64,000 nt of DNA from Methanobrevibacter cuticularis (GCF_001639285.1 NZ_LWMW01000108.1:1-64000), one strand, 5' to 3'; shown: positions 18,963 through 28,325, numbered from the stretch's first letter. Numbers and translations: made by a program. The notes: generated from the letters alone by a model not told the origin.

Positions 18963-20330
18963 TTATTTTTCATTTTTGTATTTTTCAATTAAAAATATTC
19001 CCCATTTGGCCATTTCAGTAGCTTTTTCTTGAGAATCAGATTCTGAAAAACATCGAAATATTGGTTCTGTTCCAGATGGACGTATTATTACCCAACCGTC
19101 TTCTTTGAATATTTTCACACCATCTGTGGTGTCAATATCGTATCCTAGAGTAGAAACTTCATCAGCTATTTTATCCATAACTTCTTGTTTTATGTTATCT
19201 GCACATTCTATTTTCATCTTTTCAGAATAATAAACAGGTAATTCAGCTACAAGTTCAGAGATTGGCCTTTTTTCTTTAGCCATTATTTCTAAAATTTTAG
19301 CTACAGTTAAGCCAGCATCCCTCCCATATACAAAATCTGGGAAAATAAGGCCTCCATTTTCTTCTCCACCAAAAAGACCGTTTTCCTCCATTAACTTTCT
19401 TGCAACCAAAAGATCTCCAACAGCTGTAGCTATTACTTTTCCATTATACTCATTTGCTATATCATAAATAGCTGAAGATGTAGCTACTGTTGTAACAATT
19501 AGGCCACCATTGTTTTCTTTTAGCATGTGTTTTTCAACTAAAGTGAATGTTTTATCTCCAAGAATGAAATTTCCTTTTTCATCGATGCAAATTGTTCTAT
19601 CGGCATCTCCATCATGAGCTATTCCAATATCAGCACCAAGATCTTTTACAGTAGCTATTAAATCACCGAGATTAGCTTCAATTGGTTCAGGATCACGCCC
19701 AGGGAAGAATCCATCCGCTTGACAATTTAAGGTTATTACATCACATCCTAATTTTTGTAGGATATAAGGAGCAGTGAAACAACCAGCTCCAGAACCACAA
19801 TCAAGAACAACTTTTAGTTTTGCATCTTTTATGGCTGTAACATCAACTCTAAATAACACTTCTTCTATGTATTCATCAATTATTTTATCATTAGTATATA
19901 AATTTCCAATATTTTCCCAAGATGCACGTTTTGGTTGACTATCAAAGTATAATTTCTCAATAGCTATATCATCTTCATCATTAATTCCAATCCCTTGAGA
20001 ATCTACAAATTTTATTCCATTGTATTTTGGAGGGTTGTGGGAAGCTGTTACTATGATGCCGCCATCATAATATTTTCTAACTGCATATTGGACTGTAGGG
20101 GTTGGGAGAATTCCTAGATCTACAACTTCACACCCAGAGGATAACAGTCCTGCAATTATGGCATATTTTATCATAGGGGTGGTGGTTCTTGTATCTCCAC
20201 CAATAGCTATTTTTCCCTGAATTAAAGTTCCATAACTCGCAGCTAGTCTTGAAGCAAACTCCGGAGTTAAAATGTCGTTAGCAGTTCTTCTCACACCAAA
20301 TGTCCCGAATAATCTTTTATCAATGCTCAT
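18963..20330 (-). CDS. glmM: Phosphoglucosamine/phosphohexomutase, GlmM-like (copy 2)
   Basis: A second alpha-D-phosphohexomutase of 455 aa. It has TASHNP with phosphoserine at residue 97, DGDADR near 235, GGEENGGL near 325 and RPSGTEP near 425. The sugar-binding loop differs from copy 1 (GGEENGG against GGEPSGT), so the two probably prefer different substrates. GGEENGG is the loop I associate with archaeal GlmM/phosphoglucomutase-type enzymes, so this may be the main GlmM and copy 1 the other mutase, or the reverse. Its 5' region carries a 47-bp tandem repeat. Confidence 0.85.
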   Translation of the reverse strand: MSIDKRLFGTFGVRRTANDILTPEFASRLAASYGTLIQGKIAIGGDTRTTTPMIKYAIIAGLLSSGCEVVDLGILPTPTVQYAVRKYYDGGIIVTASHNPPKYNGIKFVDSQGIGINDEDDIAIEKLYFDSQPKRASWENIGNLYTNDKIIDEYIEEVLFRVDVTAIKDAKLKVVLDCGSGAGCFTAPYILQKLGCDVITLNCQADGFFPGRDPEPIEANLGDLIATVKDLGADIGIAHDGDADRTICIDEKGNFILGDKTFTLVEKHMLKENNGGLIVTTVATSSAIYDIANEYNGKVIATAVGDLLVARKLMEENGLFGGEENGGLIFPDFVYGRDAGLTVAKILEIMAKEKRPISELVAELPVYYSEKMKIECADNIKQEVMDKIADEVSTLGYDIDTTDGVKIFKEDGWVIIRPSGTEPIFRCFSESDSQEKATEMAKWGIFLIEKYKNEK

Positions 20331-20457
20331 AAATTTCCTTCCCTTTATAAGATAAGTTTTTTTTACAATATAATATTATTAAAATTAGGACTAATTATTA
20401 TTAAATTAGTTTCAATATTTATATTATTATTTGTTATGTTATAATAAATATATAATT

Positions 20458-20705
20458 ATCAACAATTATTTTCAAGGATTAAAAATAATTAATTATAAAT
20501 AAATAATTAATTATAAATAATTATCAACAATTATTTTCAATGATTAAAAATAATTAATTATAGATAATTATCAACAATTATTTTCAAGGATTAAAAATAA
20601 TTAATTATAGATAATTATCAACAATTATTTTCAAGGATTAAAAATAATTAATTATAGATAATTATCAACAATTATTTTCAATGATTAAAAATAATTAATT
20701 TTCTA
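20458..20705. repeat. Tandem repeat, 47 bp unit, five copies
   Basis: atcaacaattattttca starts units at 20458, 20523, 20570, 20617 and 20664; the first spacing is 65 because of an extra aattaattataaat insert. It lies in the 444-bp gap between the glmM copy 2 start and the end of the OB-fold gene, so it is both 5' of one gene and 3' of the other. Confidence 0.92.
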
Positions 20706-20774
20706 AGGAGAAAAATAATTATTTTTTTTAAAATCTTTCTATTGGTTAGTAATATATATTGAGATATCTAATTT

Positions 20775-21173
20775 TTAATTTTCGATCTTAATAGATTGGG
20801 AATTAGCTAATATTAATTCCATTTCACCATTATACTGTGTTAAAGTCCCAATGACTTTAACTCTTTTGTTTTTAAAGTTATTGATATCTGTCTCTTCTTC
20901 TTGAAATTCAACAACTGTAGATTCAAAAACAATAATGTTAATTCGCCCTGTTCCATCATTTAAAGTTAAAAAATAGCTCTTTCCACTTGATGATTCTTTA
21001 ATCGAATCAATCACTCCCAAAATAGCTACTTCTTCATCTACTGATCCTTTGTCAATGTTTTCAATAGCTATTTCTTTTGGAGATATTCCTCCTGCAAAGA
21101 TCAACATTCCTACTATTCCAATTAATGAAGTAATAAGAGCTACTTTAAATATTTTCTCATCTGTAATTTCCAT
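20775..21173 (-). CDS. Membrane-anchored OB-fold protein
   Basis: The 132-aa protein has one N-terminal membrane helix (about 10-30) and then an OB-fold of the tRNA_anti/nucleic-acid-binding type (45-130; GVIDSI, YFLTLNDGTGRINIIVF, KVIGTLTQYNGEMELIL). Such archaeal proteins are annotated as nucleic acid-binding, but placement outside or inside the membrane is not clear from the sequence. The gene before it on the same strand is DNA ligase, about 490 bp away, so an operon is not assured. Confidence 0.75.
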   Translation of the reverse strand: MEITDEKIFKVALITSLIGIVGMLIFAGGISPKEIAIENIDKGSVDEEVAILGVIDSIKESSSGKSYFLTLNDGTGRINIIVFESTVVEFQEEETDINNFKNKRVKVIGTLTQYNGEMELILANSQSIKIEN

Positions 21174-21284
21174 TTACTACATCTCAAACTTCTTATCAAT
21201 ATCAATTAAAGTTCATTATTAACTTATATTAATTTATTTTGAAATTCATATATAAATATTACTCATTTTTAAAGATAGTATTAT

Positions 21285-21465
21285 TATTGATCTTTATTAT
21301 TGATTTTAAAATTGTAAATATAGTTGATATTATAAAATTTAGTTGAAAATAGAAATATTATTTGAATAAGTATTATTGATGTTTATTTTTGATTTTAAAA
21401 TTGTAAATATAGTTGATATTATAAAATTTAGTTGAAAATAGAAATATTATTTGAATAAGTAATAG
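21285..21465. repeat. Tandem duplication, 89 bp unit, two copies
   Basis: tgattttaaaattgtaaata begins matching units at 21301 and 21390; each runs through gttgaaaatagaaatattatttgaataag. It lies in the 493-bp gap between DNA ligase and the OB-fold gene. Confidence 0.88.
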
Positions 21466-21666
21466 TAAATGAAATTATATAATAATATTGAAATAAGATT
21501 AGGAAAATGAGTTATTTAAATAATTAAATGCATAATTAATTAATAGGTAGTTACTAGATTATCAATCACTAGATAATTAATTAGTAGATATTCAATAGAT
21601 AATTATTATGGTGTAGTATTAAAGTACGATGAGAAAAACAATGATTTTAGCAGAATATCTATTATA

Positions 21667-23316
21667 TTATTCTTTGTACATTGATTTTAGTCTTTCAACG
21701 GTGTCAATGTCGTTTATGCCTTTATCATTTCTAATTCTTTTAACAACAGGGAAACGTAAAGAGTACTTTGCTTCATATTCTGGGCTTTTAACTATTTCAC
21801 TGTAAGCTATTTCTAAAATTATTTTAGGTTCTACTTCTATTTTGGTTCCTTTGTCCCTGATTTTATATTTTTGCATTAATTCTGTGAGAGTAGCTAATGT
21901 ATCATCATCTAAACCAGTGGCTACATAAACTAATGTTTTTAATTGATCATCAGCATCTCTTAGGGCTACTAAATAAGAACCAATGAAATTTGCTCTTTTT
22001 CCAACACCATAAGTTCCACCTACAACTACAACATCCAGTGTTTCAGGTTCTGCTTTAAATTTCAGCATCTTTTTGCCACGAATTCCTGGAATATATGGTT
22101 CATTTGGGTTTTTAATCATTATTCCTTCGTTACCCTCACCAATAGCTGTATTGAATAGATTTGTAGCATCTTCGAGATTACTCTCATCTACTTTGGTCAT
22201 TTCACTAAGATGAATCTTTTCAGAAGTGGTTAATATACTCTCAAGTTTATTTCTTCTGAATGATAAGGGTTCATCAAGCATAGGTTCTTTGAAATAAAGA
22301 AGATCAAAAAGATATAGATTTAGAGGAGTATTTTCAATAGCTTTTTCAATGTTATATTTTCTTCTAACACGTTGAAGTATATTTTGGAATGAAATTGGCT
22401 TATTATCTTTTGTAGCAATCATTTCTCCTTCGGCTATGAAATCTTCATCAGGAAATGCTTTTTGGATGTAACGATCCATTTCAGGAATAGCTAATGTAAT
22501 ATCATCTAATCTTCTGGTGAAAATTTTGAGCTCTTCTCCTTTTTTGTGGATTTGGACACGGATTCCATCATATTTTACTTCACAAATAGCTCCTCCCATT
22601 TCAAGTATGCTGCTGTTTATTCCATCAGCTAATTGGGCAAGCATCGGTTTTACTGGTCTTCCTGGAGTAAGTGAAAGCTTTTTTAATCCATCTTCTCCTT
22701 CATTTTTTGCCACTTCAGCTATTAATCCTAAATCATTAGTTAGCATATGTGCTCTTTCAGTAACAGGTTTGTCAATATTAAATGCATTTGAAATACCATC
22801 TCTGACTATTCCTTCTCCAACCCCAATTCTAAGTTCTTCAATAATGGTTCTTGAAATATATTTAGCTTCTGTAGCTGTTGCTGATGATAATAGCTCTAAA
22901 ACAATAGCTATTTTCCGTGATGTTGATCTACTTCCTGATATTTTAGTTAATTTTCTTAAATTATTAAATACAAAATCAATGGTAAGTTGTTTTGAAAAGA
23001 AAGTTGTTTGAGATTTGCTTTCATATAGCTTTTCAGCAGCTGCTCCTATGTCCCCTTGTTCTCTTACTTGATCTTCTACACTACTTGTAGAAACTCCAAC
23101 AACATCAGCTATTGCTTTCATTAGTAGCTTATCTCCAAGTCCTTGTTCTTCCTCACTCCAAGTAGGAAAAACGATTCCTAAAGACATTAACACAACTTTA
23201 GGGAGTGTTTCAGAATCAACTTTTGAGAAAAAATCAGCTAAAATGTCTGTTTTTTCTAATCTTTTTGTGGTTGCAGCTAATGCTTCATAAACATCTACAA
23301 TTTCTTGATATTTCAT
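21667..23316 (-). CDS. lig: ATP-dependent DNA ligase
   Basis: It seals nicks in replication and repair. The 549-aa length is typical of archaeal DNA ligase I. An N-terminal DNA-binding domain (1-200) precedes the nucleotidyltransferase domain, where EVKYDGIRVQIH holds the adenylated Lys (about residue 248), followed by FIAEGEMI, NLYLFDLLYF, EGIMIKNP and the motif V LKFKAEPETLDVVVVGG; the C-terminal OB domain ends with SLRFPVVKRIRNDK (motif VI region). All motifs are intact. Confidence 0.95.
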   Translation of the reverse strand: MKYQEIVDVYEALAATTKRLEKTDILADFFSKVDSETLPKVVLMSLGIVFPTWSEEEQGLGDKLLMKAIADVVGVSTSSVEDQVREQGDIGAAAEKLYESKSQTTFFSKQLTIDFVFNNLRKLTKISGSRSTSRKIAIVLELLSSATATEAKYISRTIIEELRIGVGEGIVRDGISNAFNIDKPVTERAHMLTNDLGLIAEVAKNEGEDGLKKLSLTPGRPVKPMLAQLADGINSSILEMGGAICEVKYDGIRVQIHKKGEELKIFTRRLDDITLAIPEMDRYIQKAFPDEDFIAEGEMIATKDNKPISFQNILQRVRRKYNIEKAIENTPLNLYLFDLLYFKEPMLDEPLSFRRNKLESILTTSEKIHLSEMTKVDESNLEDATNLFNTAIGEGNEGIMIKNPNEPYIPGIRGKKMLKFKAEPETLDVVVVGGTYGVGKRANFIGSYLVALRDADDQLKTLVYVATGLDDDTLATLTELMQKYKIRDKGTKIEVEPKIILEIAYSEIVKSPEYEAKYSLRFPVVKRIRNDKGINDIDTVERLKSMYKE

Positions 23317-23742
23317 TTTTTCATCTTTGAGGATTGATTTTTTAGGTGAATATTATTAAAGAATAACATTATTAAACTTCTATTTTAAAATTTTTATTTT
23401 TAACAATTTTAACTAAATTATTATTAATAGATTATTCTTATTAAGTTTGTCTTTTAAAATTTTTATATTTAACTAATTATATTTCAAATAAATAATTTTA
23501 AATTATTTTTATATACTATTACATTTATACTGTATAGTATTTATATTCTATTACAATTCTACTGTATAATATTTATATGCTATTAGATTTATTTTTTACT
23601 ATATTCTAGAACATTATAATAATTGAATATTATACTTATAGAATATTATATCCACTAACTTTAAAATTGATTTATTAAAAATTAAAGTTTTTTGACAAAT
23701 TTCTTCATTTAAATCTATCTTTTATAAAAATAGGAGTAAATA
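23317..23742. other. AT-rich divergent gap without gene
   Basis: The region between DNA ligase (- strand) and the glycosyltransferase (+ strand) holds no coding frame. A weak internal repeat of tactgtataatatttatat-like words occurs at about 23515-23580. An aggag at 23733-23737 looks like the original ribosome site of the glycosyltransferase. Confidence 0.5.
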
Positions 23743-23743
23743 A

Positions 23744-24634
23744 TTATCTAGAATCATCCTTTATAGAGAACTTTCAATATATTTAAAAAATATTGGAATG
23801 TTAGATCATGAAATAATCTTTATCGATGAGGGGTCTAATGATTTGAGTTTAGAGAAAATAAAAGAGCTTTCAAATAACGATTCTAAGGTTAATTTTGTAT
23901 CTTTTTCAAGAAATTTTGGTAAAGAAGCTGCAATTTATGCTGGATTAGAAAATTCTACTGGAGATTATGTGGTATTGATGGATGCTGATCTTCAAGACCC
24001 TCCTTCACTATTGCCTGAAATGCTTGGTTATGTTTTATATGATGATTATGATTCAGTGGCTACAAAAAGAGTTTCAAGAAAAGGAGAAGCTAAAATTCGC
24101 TCATTTTGTGCCAATCAATTTTATAAAATAATAAACAAAATATCTAAGACAAATATCGTTAATGGTGCGAGAGATTATCGTTTAATGAGTAGACAAATGG
24201 TAAATTCTATTTTAGAATTGAGTGAATATAATCGTTTTTCTAAGGGGATTTTTTCATGGGTAGGGTATAAAACTAAATGGTTAGAGTATGATAATATTGA
24301 AAGAAAAGATGGAAAAAGTAGTTGGTCATTTTGGCAATTATTCAAATACTCATTAGAGGGGATTATTGCATTTTCCACTTCTCTTTTAGCTATATCAACA
24401 CTTTCAGGCTTGTTGTTTTCATTAATATCATTTATAATGATTGTAGTGATTGTTTTCAGAACTTTAATTTATGGTGATTCTGTACCTGGTTGGCCTTCTA
24501 TTATTTGTATAATCCTTCTTGTAGGTGGAATACAGTTATTCTCAATAGGAATATTAGGGGAATATTTATCTAAAACTTATCTTGAAACTAAGAAAAGACC
24601 TATCTATATTGTCAGTGAAAGCAATTTTGACTGA
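23744..24634 (+). pseudogene. GT2 polyprenyl-phosphate glycosyltransferase with damaged 5' end
   Basis: The first intact ATG (23798) gives 278 aa of a dolichyl/undecaprenyl-phosphate sugar transferase (ArnC/GtrB/DPM1 type): EIIFIDEGSND, RNFGKEAAIYAGLE, MDADLQDPP with the metal-binding DXD near 62-64, ARDYRLMSR, and two C-terminal membrane helices (about 190-215 and 228-250). What is missing is the start of the GT-A fold, normally about 30 residues with P.YNE. The frame extends upstream as LYRELSIYLKNIGM, which belongs to the family, but meets taa at 23741 and has no start codon. The ribosome-like aggag lies at 23733. So a short deletion removed the YNE segment. It could be a pseudogene or still expressed in truncated form. 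Confidence 0.6.
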
Positions 24635-24952
24635 ATACTACGCCCAAATAGATATGTACATCATCAAAAGCTTCTTTAAATTAAACTTTAGATAGGATAT
24701 TCTTTAGATAGGGTATTAGTTAATCTTATTATTAGCTATTATCTTTATTCTCAAAGATTTAAAAAAAGAAGATTGATGGATTAGTTAGATTTATGCTCCT
24801 GCACCTTCTAATGCATCTAAATAAGCACAATCAAAAAAGAAAAAATATATCCTAATGATGAAATTATATATTAGTAAAATAATCATCTAAATGATTAAAA
24901 AGTGTCATTTTAAATTTGATATAAAATATAATAATTGTATTGTTTTATATCA
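24635..24952. other. Gap with a short orphan coding tail on the - strand
   Basis: On the - strand, about 24792-24839 reads DCAYLDALEGAGA followed by a stop. This looks like the C-terminal tail of a lost protein, but it has no start and I cannot assign it. Nothing else is seen. Confidence 0.3.
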
Positions 24953-25456
24953 TTATAATATTTGTTCAAATCTATCTTGGGATGCCTTACAGATTGGACA
25001 GTTTAGTGGAGGTTTCTCTCTACCACAAAGGTATCCACAAACTTTACATCTCCATATAGGGACTTTTAATTTTCCTAAAATCTCTGTGGAAGACTTATTT
25101 TCGCTAGAAGATTCGTTTTCCGCATCTTTTTTAGCTTTTTCTCTTACACGTCTGTCAGGTATGGAAGTCAATTGTTGTTTTCCTTTTAAAACATCTTCAG
25201 TCACATAAAGTGCACAAAAACATGCTCCCTTATCAACTAAATCTGGATCTCGATAGTCACAGGGACATATTATATCAAGATCTTTTTCTCTTTCTCCAGA
25301 AGCTAATCTACAAGGGCAAGAGGCGTATCCATATCTATCTATATTAACATTGATACTATCTAATAATGATTGAACAAATTCAGTATCATCATTGATATAA
25401 TATCCTCCGTCTTCTGCTTCTTTTTTGAATTTATCATAAGAACTAAAATCACTCAT
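24953..25456 (-). CDS. Ferredoxin:thioredoxin reductase catalytic-chain-like protein with rubredoxin-like tail
   Basis: The 167-aa protein has the FTR catalytic-subunit cysteine set: CPC at 47-49, CPC at 64-66 and CFC at 79-81, which bind a [4Fe-4S] cluster beside a redox disulfide. A charged linker (100-130) leads to a rubredoxin-like zinc or iron knuckle (WRCKVCGYLC at 135-144, CPIC at 153-156). It may pass electrons to the glutaredoxin/thioredoxin-like protein encoded just upstream. The variable FTR subunit is absent, as usual in archaea. It ends convergent to the damaged glycosyltransferase. Confidence 0.88.
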   Translation of the reverse strand: MSDFSSYDKFKKEAEDGGYYINDDTEFVQSLLDSINVNIDRYGYASCPCRLASGEREKDLDIICPCDYRDPDLVDKGACFCALYVTEDVLKGKQQLTSIPDRRVREKAKKDAENESSSENKSSTEILGKLKVPIWRCKVCGYLCGREKPPLNCPICKASQDRFEQIL

Positions 25457-25510
25457 TAGAATACTTCCAATAATATTTAAAGATAGAAAATAAAAATTAA
25501 AATCTTTAAG

Positions 25511-25534
25511 TTTTTTTTTTTTTTTAAAAAAAAA
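25511..25534. terminator. T15/A9 palindromic tract between two redox genes
   Basis: Fifteen T (25511-25525) followed directly by nine A (25526-25534). On the - strand this reads as nine T then fifteen A. A T9 run on the coding strand is a strong archaeal-type terminator signal after the glutaredoxin gene, so transcription into the FTR gene may be reduced. Confidence 0.45.
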
Positions 25535-25589
25535 TGTAATTAAGATTTAATTGTTTTTTTTAAAATTAAAAAGGTAATTTCATAAGAAA

Positions 25590-25868
25590 TTATCCTAATA
25601 CCTTTTTGATGTTTTCTTCTTCAAAACCTATGATAACATTATCATTGTTTATAACAATTGTAGGGAAAGAGATGTCTTTATTCCATTTTTCAAGTTCTTT
25701 TACAACTTCTTCTCTTTCTTCACCACTTGTTAGATCAACATAAACATAGTCATATTTGACATTAAGTTCTTCTAATAATGCTCTGGTTTTTCTACACCAT
25801 TGACAGGTGCTTAGTGCGAATAAAAGAACATTTCCTTTATCTTCACCATCAATATGTTGTAATTCCAT
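25590..25868 (-). CDS. Glutaredoxin/thioredoxin-like protein
   Basis: The 92-aa protein is a glutaredoxin-fold disulfide exchanger with active site CQWC (Cys22, Cys25), a cis-Pro in SFPTIVIN, and GFEEENI near the end. Its place 130 bp upstream of an FTR-like gene on the same strand suggests that FTR reduces it. Ribosome site aaggtt precedes the ATG at 25868. The exact partner substrate is unknown. Confidence 0.88.
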   Translation of the reverse strand: MELQHIDGEDKGNVLLFALSTCQWCRKTRALLEELNVKYDYVYVDLTSGEEREEVVKELEKWNKDISFPTIVINNDNVIIGFEEENIKKVLG

Positions 25869-26195
25869 TTTTTAACCTTCTTTTTAAGTTTATATATGAT
25901 ATAAAAATTATGTTTTTCATATTATTTAAATACCCTCTATTATAAAGTTAAGATTAATGCTATCATGCTACATTGTAATAGTTAATTTAATTTTTTATAA
26001 ATTTAAAACTATCAATTAATACTTTATTTTTAAAATGATAAATGTTTAACAGTTAGTTCAAATTATTATCTATATCATACTTCTCTATAACATTTTTTCA
26101 CAATGATTATCTTTAAAATATTATTAACAAAACTCAATCATAACTACTAATTGTTATGAATAAAAATAATGGTTGATTTTAGATTTTATTTATTA
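25869..26195. other. AT-rich gap downstream of thiC, no gene
   Basis: The gap between the glutaredoxin gene start and the thiC repeat shows no coding frame and no clear hairpin. It should hold the glutaredoxin promoter; a tttatatatgatataaaaat stretch at 25889-25908 is a plausible TATA region on the - strand. Confidence 0.45.
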
Positions 26196-26285
26196 AAACT
26201 TTTGATTTAGTTTTTTTTATTAAAATCATTCTCAGCTATTAAACTTTTGATTTAGTTTTTTTTAGTAAAATCATTCTCAGCTATT
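26196..26285. repeat. 45-bp tandem duplication of the thiC 3' end
   Basis: Two 45-bp units, 26196-26240 and 26241-26285, differ by one base. The right unit contains the last codons and stop of thiC on the - strand; the left unit is an extra copy of the same tail (IAENDF..KKN, stop) beyond the stop. Confidence 0.93.
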
Positions 26286-27538
26286 CTAATTGCACAATAT
26301 TCTCCACACATTGAACACATTTTATCATCCTCAACTGGACAACTTTTTCTATATTTCTTTGGCTTTTCACTATCAAAAGCTAATTCAAACTGTCTATCCC
26401 AATCAAAATTTTTTCGAGCTGTTGCCATAGCCTTTTCTTTTTTCCAAGCATTAGGTAATCCTAGCGCAACATCTGCTGATTGAGCAGCTATTTTCGAAGC
26501 TATTATTCCTTCTTTCACATCTTCAAGAGAAGGAATAGCTAAATGTTCAGCAGGTGTTACATAACATAAGAAATCAGCACCAGAATGAGCAGCTATTGCA
26601 CCACCAATAGCTGAAGTTATATGGTCATAACCAGGAGCTAAATCAGTTACAATAGGACCTAATACATAAAAAGGAGCTCCATTACACAGTGTTTTTTCTA
26701 TTTTCATGTTAGCAGCTATTTGATCAAGTGGAACATGTCCGGGACCTTCTACCATTACTTGAACATTTGACTCTTGTGCCCTTTTGACTAAAGTTCCCAA
26801 TGTAACAAGTTCTTGAATTTGTGGAACATCAGTTGCATCAGAAAGACATCCAGGACGTAATCCATCTCCTAAACTTAGTGTAATATCATATTCATAAGCT
26901 AATTCTAGAATATAATCGTAATTTTTATATAAAGGATTTTCTCTCTCATTATGAAGTATCCAAGATGATAAAAATGTTCCTCCTCTACTTACAATTCCCA
27001 TCATCCTATTAGATTTTTGTAATTTTTCAACGACATCTTTATTTATTCCACAGTGTAATGTCATGAAATCAACACCTTCTTTAGCTTGATTTTCAATAGC
27101 TTTAAAGATATCATCTTCACTCATGTTAATTACAGAACCATCCCTATTTTGGGCTTCTACTCCTGCTTCATATATTGGAACCGTTCCTATTGGAATATCC
27201 ACATTTTCTATTATCCTTTTCCTAAATTCTTTCAGTTTTGATCCTGTGCTTAAATCCATTAAAGCGTCTGCACCATATTCTTCACATACTTTTGCTTTTT
27301 TAATCTCAATATCAATATCTTCCATCTTAGATGATGAACCTATATTGGCATTTATTTTAGTGCTTAATCCTTCTCCAATACCACATGGTTTTGTGGTTCT
27401 ACCAATATTTTTAGGTATTACAATTTTCCCTTCAGCTATTCTTTGAATAAGTTTGTCAATATTAATTTTTTCTTGTTCAGCTATTTTTTTAGCTTCTTCA
27501 GTAATATGACCTTTTTTAGCATCTTCTACTTGAGTCAA
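26252..27538 (-). CDS. thiC: Phosphomethylpyrimidine synthase
   Basis: It turns aminoimidazole ribotide into HMP-phosphate for thiamine with SAM and a [4Fe-4S] cluster. The 428-aa protein has GEGLSTKINANIGSS, TLHCG, SRGGTF, DGLRPG, EGPGHVPL and YVTPAEHL, all family hallmarks. The cluster motif near the end is CSMCGEYC, i.e. CX2CX3C, one residue shorter than the CX2CX4C of bacterial ThiC; the spacing may be normal for this archaeal branch. The start is TTG at 27538 behind gaggg. Two 45-bp units overlap the 3' end. Confidence 0.93.
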   Translation of the reverse strand: MTQVEDAKKGHITEEAKKIAEQEKINIDKLIQRIAEGKIVIPKNIGRTTKPCGIGEGLSTKINANIGSSSKMEDIDIEIKKAKVCEEYGADALMDLSTGSKLKEFRKRIIENVDIPIGTVPIYEAGVEAQNRDGSVINMSEDDIFKAIENQAKEGVDFMTLHCGINKDVVEKLQKSNRMMGIVSRGGTFLSSWILHNERENPLYKNYDYILELAYEYDITLSLGDGLRPGCLSDATDVPQIQELVTLGTLVKRAQESNVQVMVEGPGHVPLDQIAANMKIEKTLCNGAPFYVLGPIVTDLAPGYDHITSAIGGAIAAHSGADFLCYVTPAEHLAIPSLEDVKEGIIASKIAAQSADVALGLPNAWKKEKAMATARKNFDWDRQFELAFDSEKPKKYRKSCPVEDDKMCSMCGEYCAIRIAENDFTKKN

Positions 27539-27583
27539 TTTTTATCCCTCATTTTAATATATGAGTTTAAACAATATTAATAT

Positions 27584-27961
27584 ATGATTGAAAATTTATC
27601 TGCAAAGGATATAATGTTGCATGAAATAATCATATCATCACCAGATGATTTAGTTGCTGCTGCTAAGCTTAAAATGTTAAGAGCAAACATCGGAGGAGTC
27701 CCAATTGTGGATGGTAACAAATTAGTCGGGCTTATAACTCACCGTGATGTGTTATTAGCTGGTGATGAAGCTATGGGTCTCAAAGTCCAGGATTTAATGA
27801 GCAAAAATTTAGTTACTGTAAATGAAGATACAGGTATTAAAGATATCAGCGAAATCATGGCAAACACAGGCTATCAAAGAATACCTGTTGTAAAAAATGG
27901 ACTTTTAGTTGGATTAATCACTCAAAGTTGTATAATCCGAGCAGTAGCAGATAATATATAG
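27584..27961 (+). CDS. CBS-pair protein
   Basis: The 125-aa protein is two CBS domains (about 8-60 and 68-122), with GGVPIVDGNKLVGLITHRDVL and RIPVVKNGLLVGLIT. CBS pairs sense adenine nucleotides or SAM. It diverges from thiC with only 45 bp between the starts, and has no clear ribosome site, so it is probably read leaderless from an overlapping promoter. A regulatory link with thiC is possible but is inference. Confidence 0.88.
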   Translation: MIENLSAKDIMLHEIIISSPDDLVAAAKLKMLRANIGGVPIVDGNKLVGLITHRDVLLAGDEAMGLKVQDLMSKNLVTVNEDTGIKDISEIMANTGYQRIPVVKNGLLVGLITQSCIIRAVADNI

Positions 27962-28175
27962 TGTCATATTCAAATAACCAGTCTTATTCAAATTGGATGA
28001 TATTTAACTTACAATATCTATATATAGGCACAATATATTTAGATATAGACACAATAAGATATGGTTATGTAAATATTTTTATAATTTATTAGTTATGTAA
28101 CTATCTATTTTTTGTTTTTCTTATTATTATTCAGCTATATTATTTTATTTCTACTATTTCTATTTTTTTAATTAT

Positions 28176-28285
28176 TGTTTCAGTTTTTTTATTCTTATTA
28201 TTCATATTTTGTTTATTTTTGTTATTTTATATCGTTGTTTCAGTTTTTTTTATTCTTATTATTCATATTTTGTTTATTTCTAGCA
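28176..28285. repeat. Tandem duplication, about 60 bp unit
   Basis: gtttcagttttttt followed by attcttattattcatattttg occurs twice, at about 28177 and 28237. It is very T-rich and lies in the 364-bp gap between convergent genes, so it may provide U-run termination for the CBS gene. Confidence 0.8.
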
Positions 28286-28325
28286 AATTAATGGATGTAT
28301 TTAGTGATTTAGCAATTTTAATCAA

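Noticed and set aside
22517-23011. 164-codon + strand frame inside the DNA ligase gene
   Set aside because: It is opposite the KYDG active-site region of an intact ligase and has no independent support.
24891-25208. 105-codon + strand frame over the FTR-like gene
   Set aside because: The - strand has the full FTR and rubredoxin-like cysteine pattern; the + frame is its shadow.
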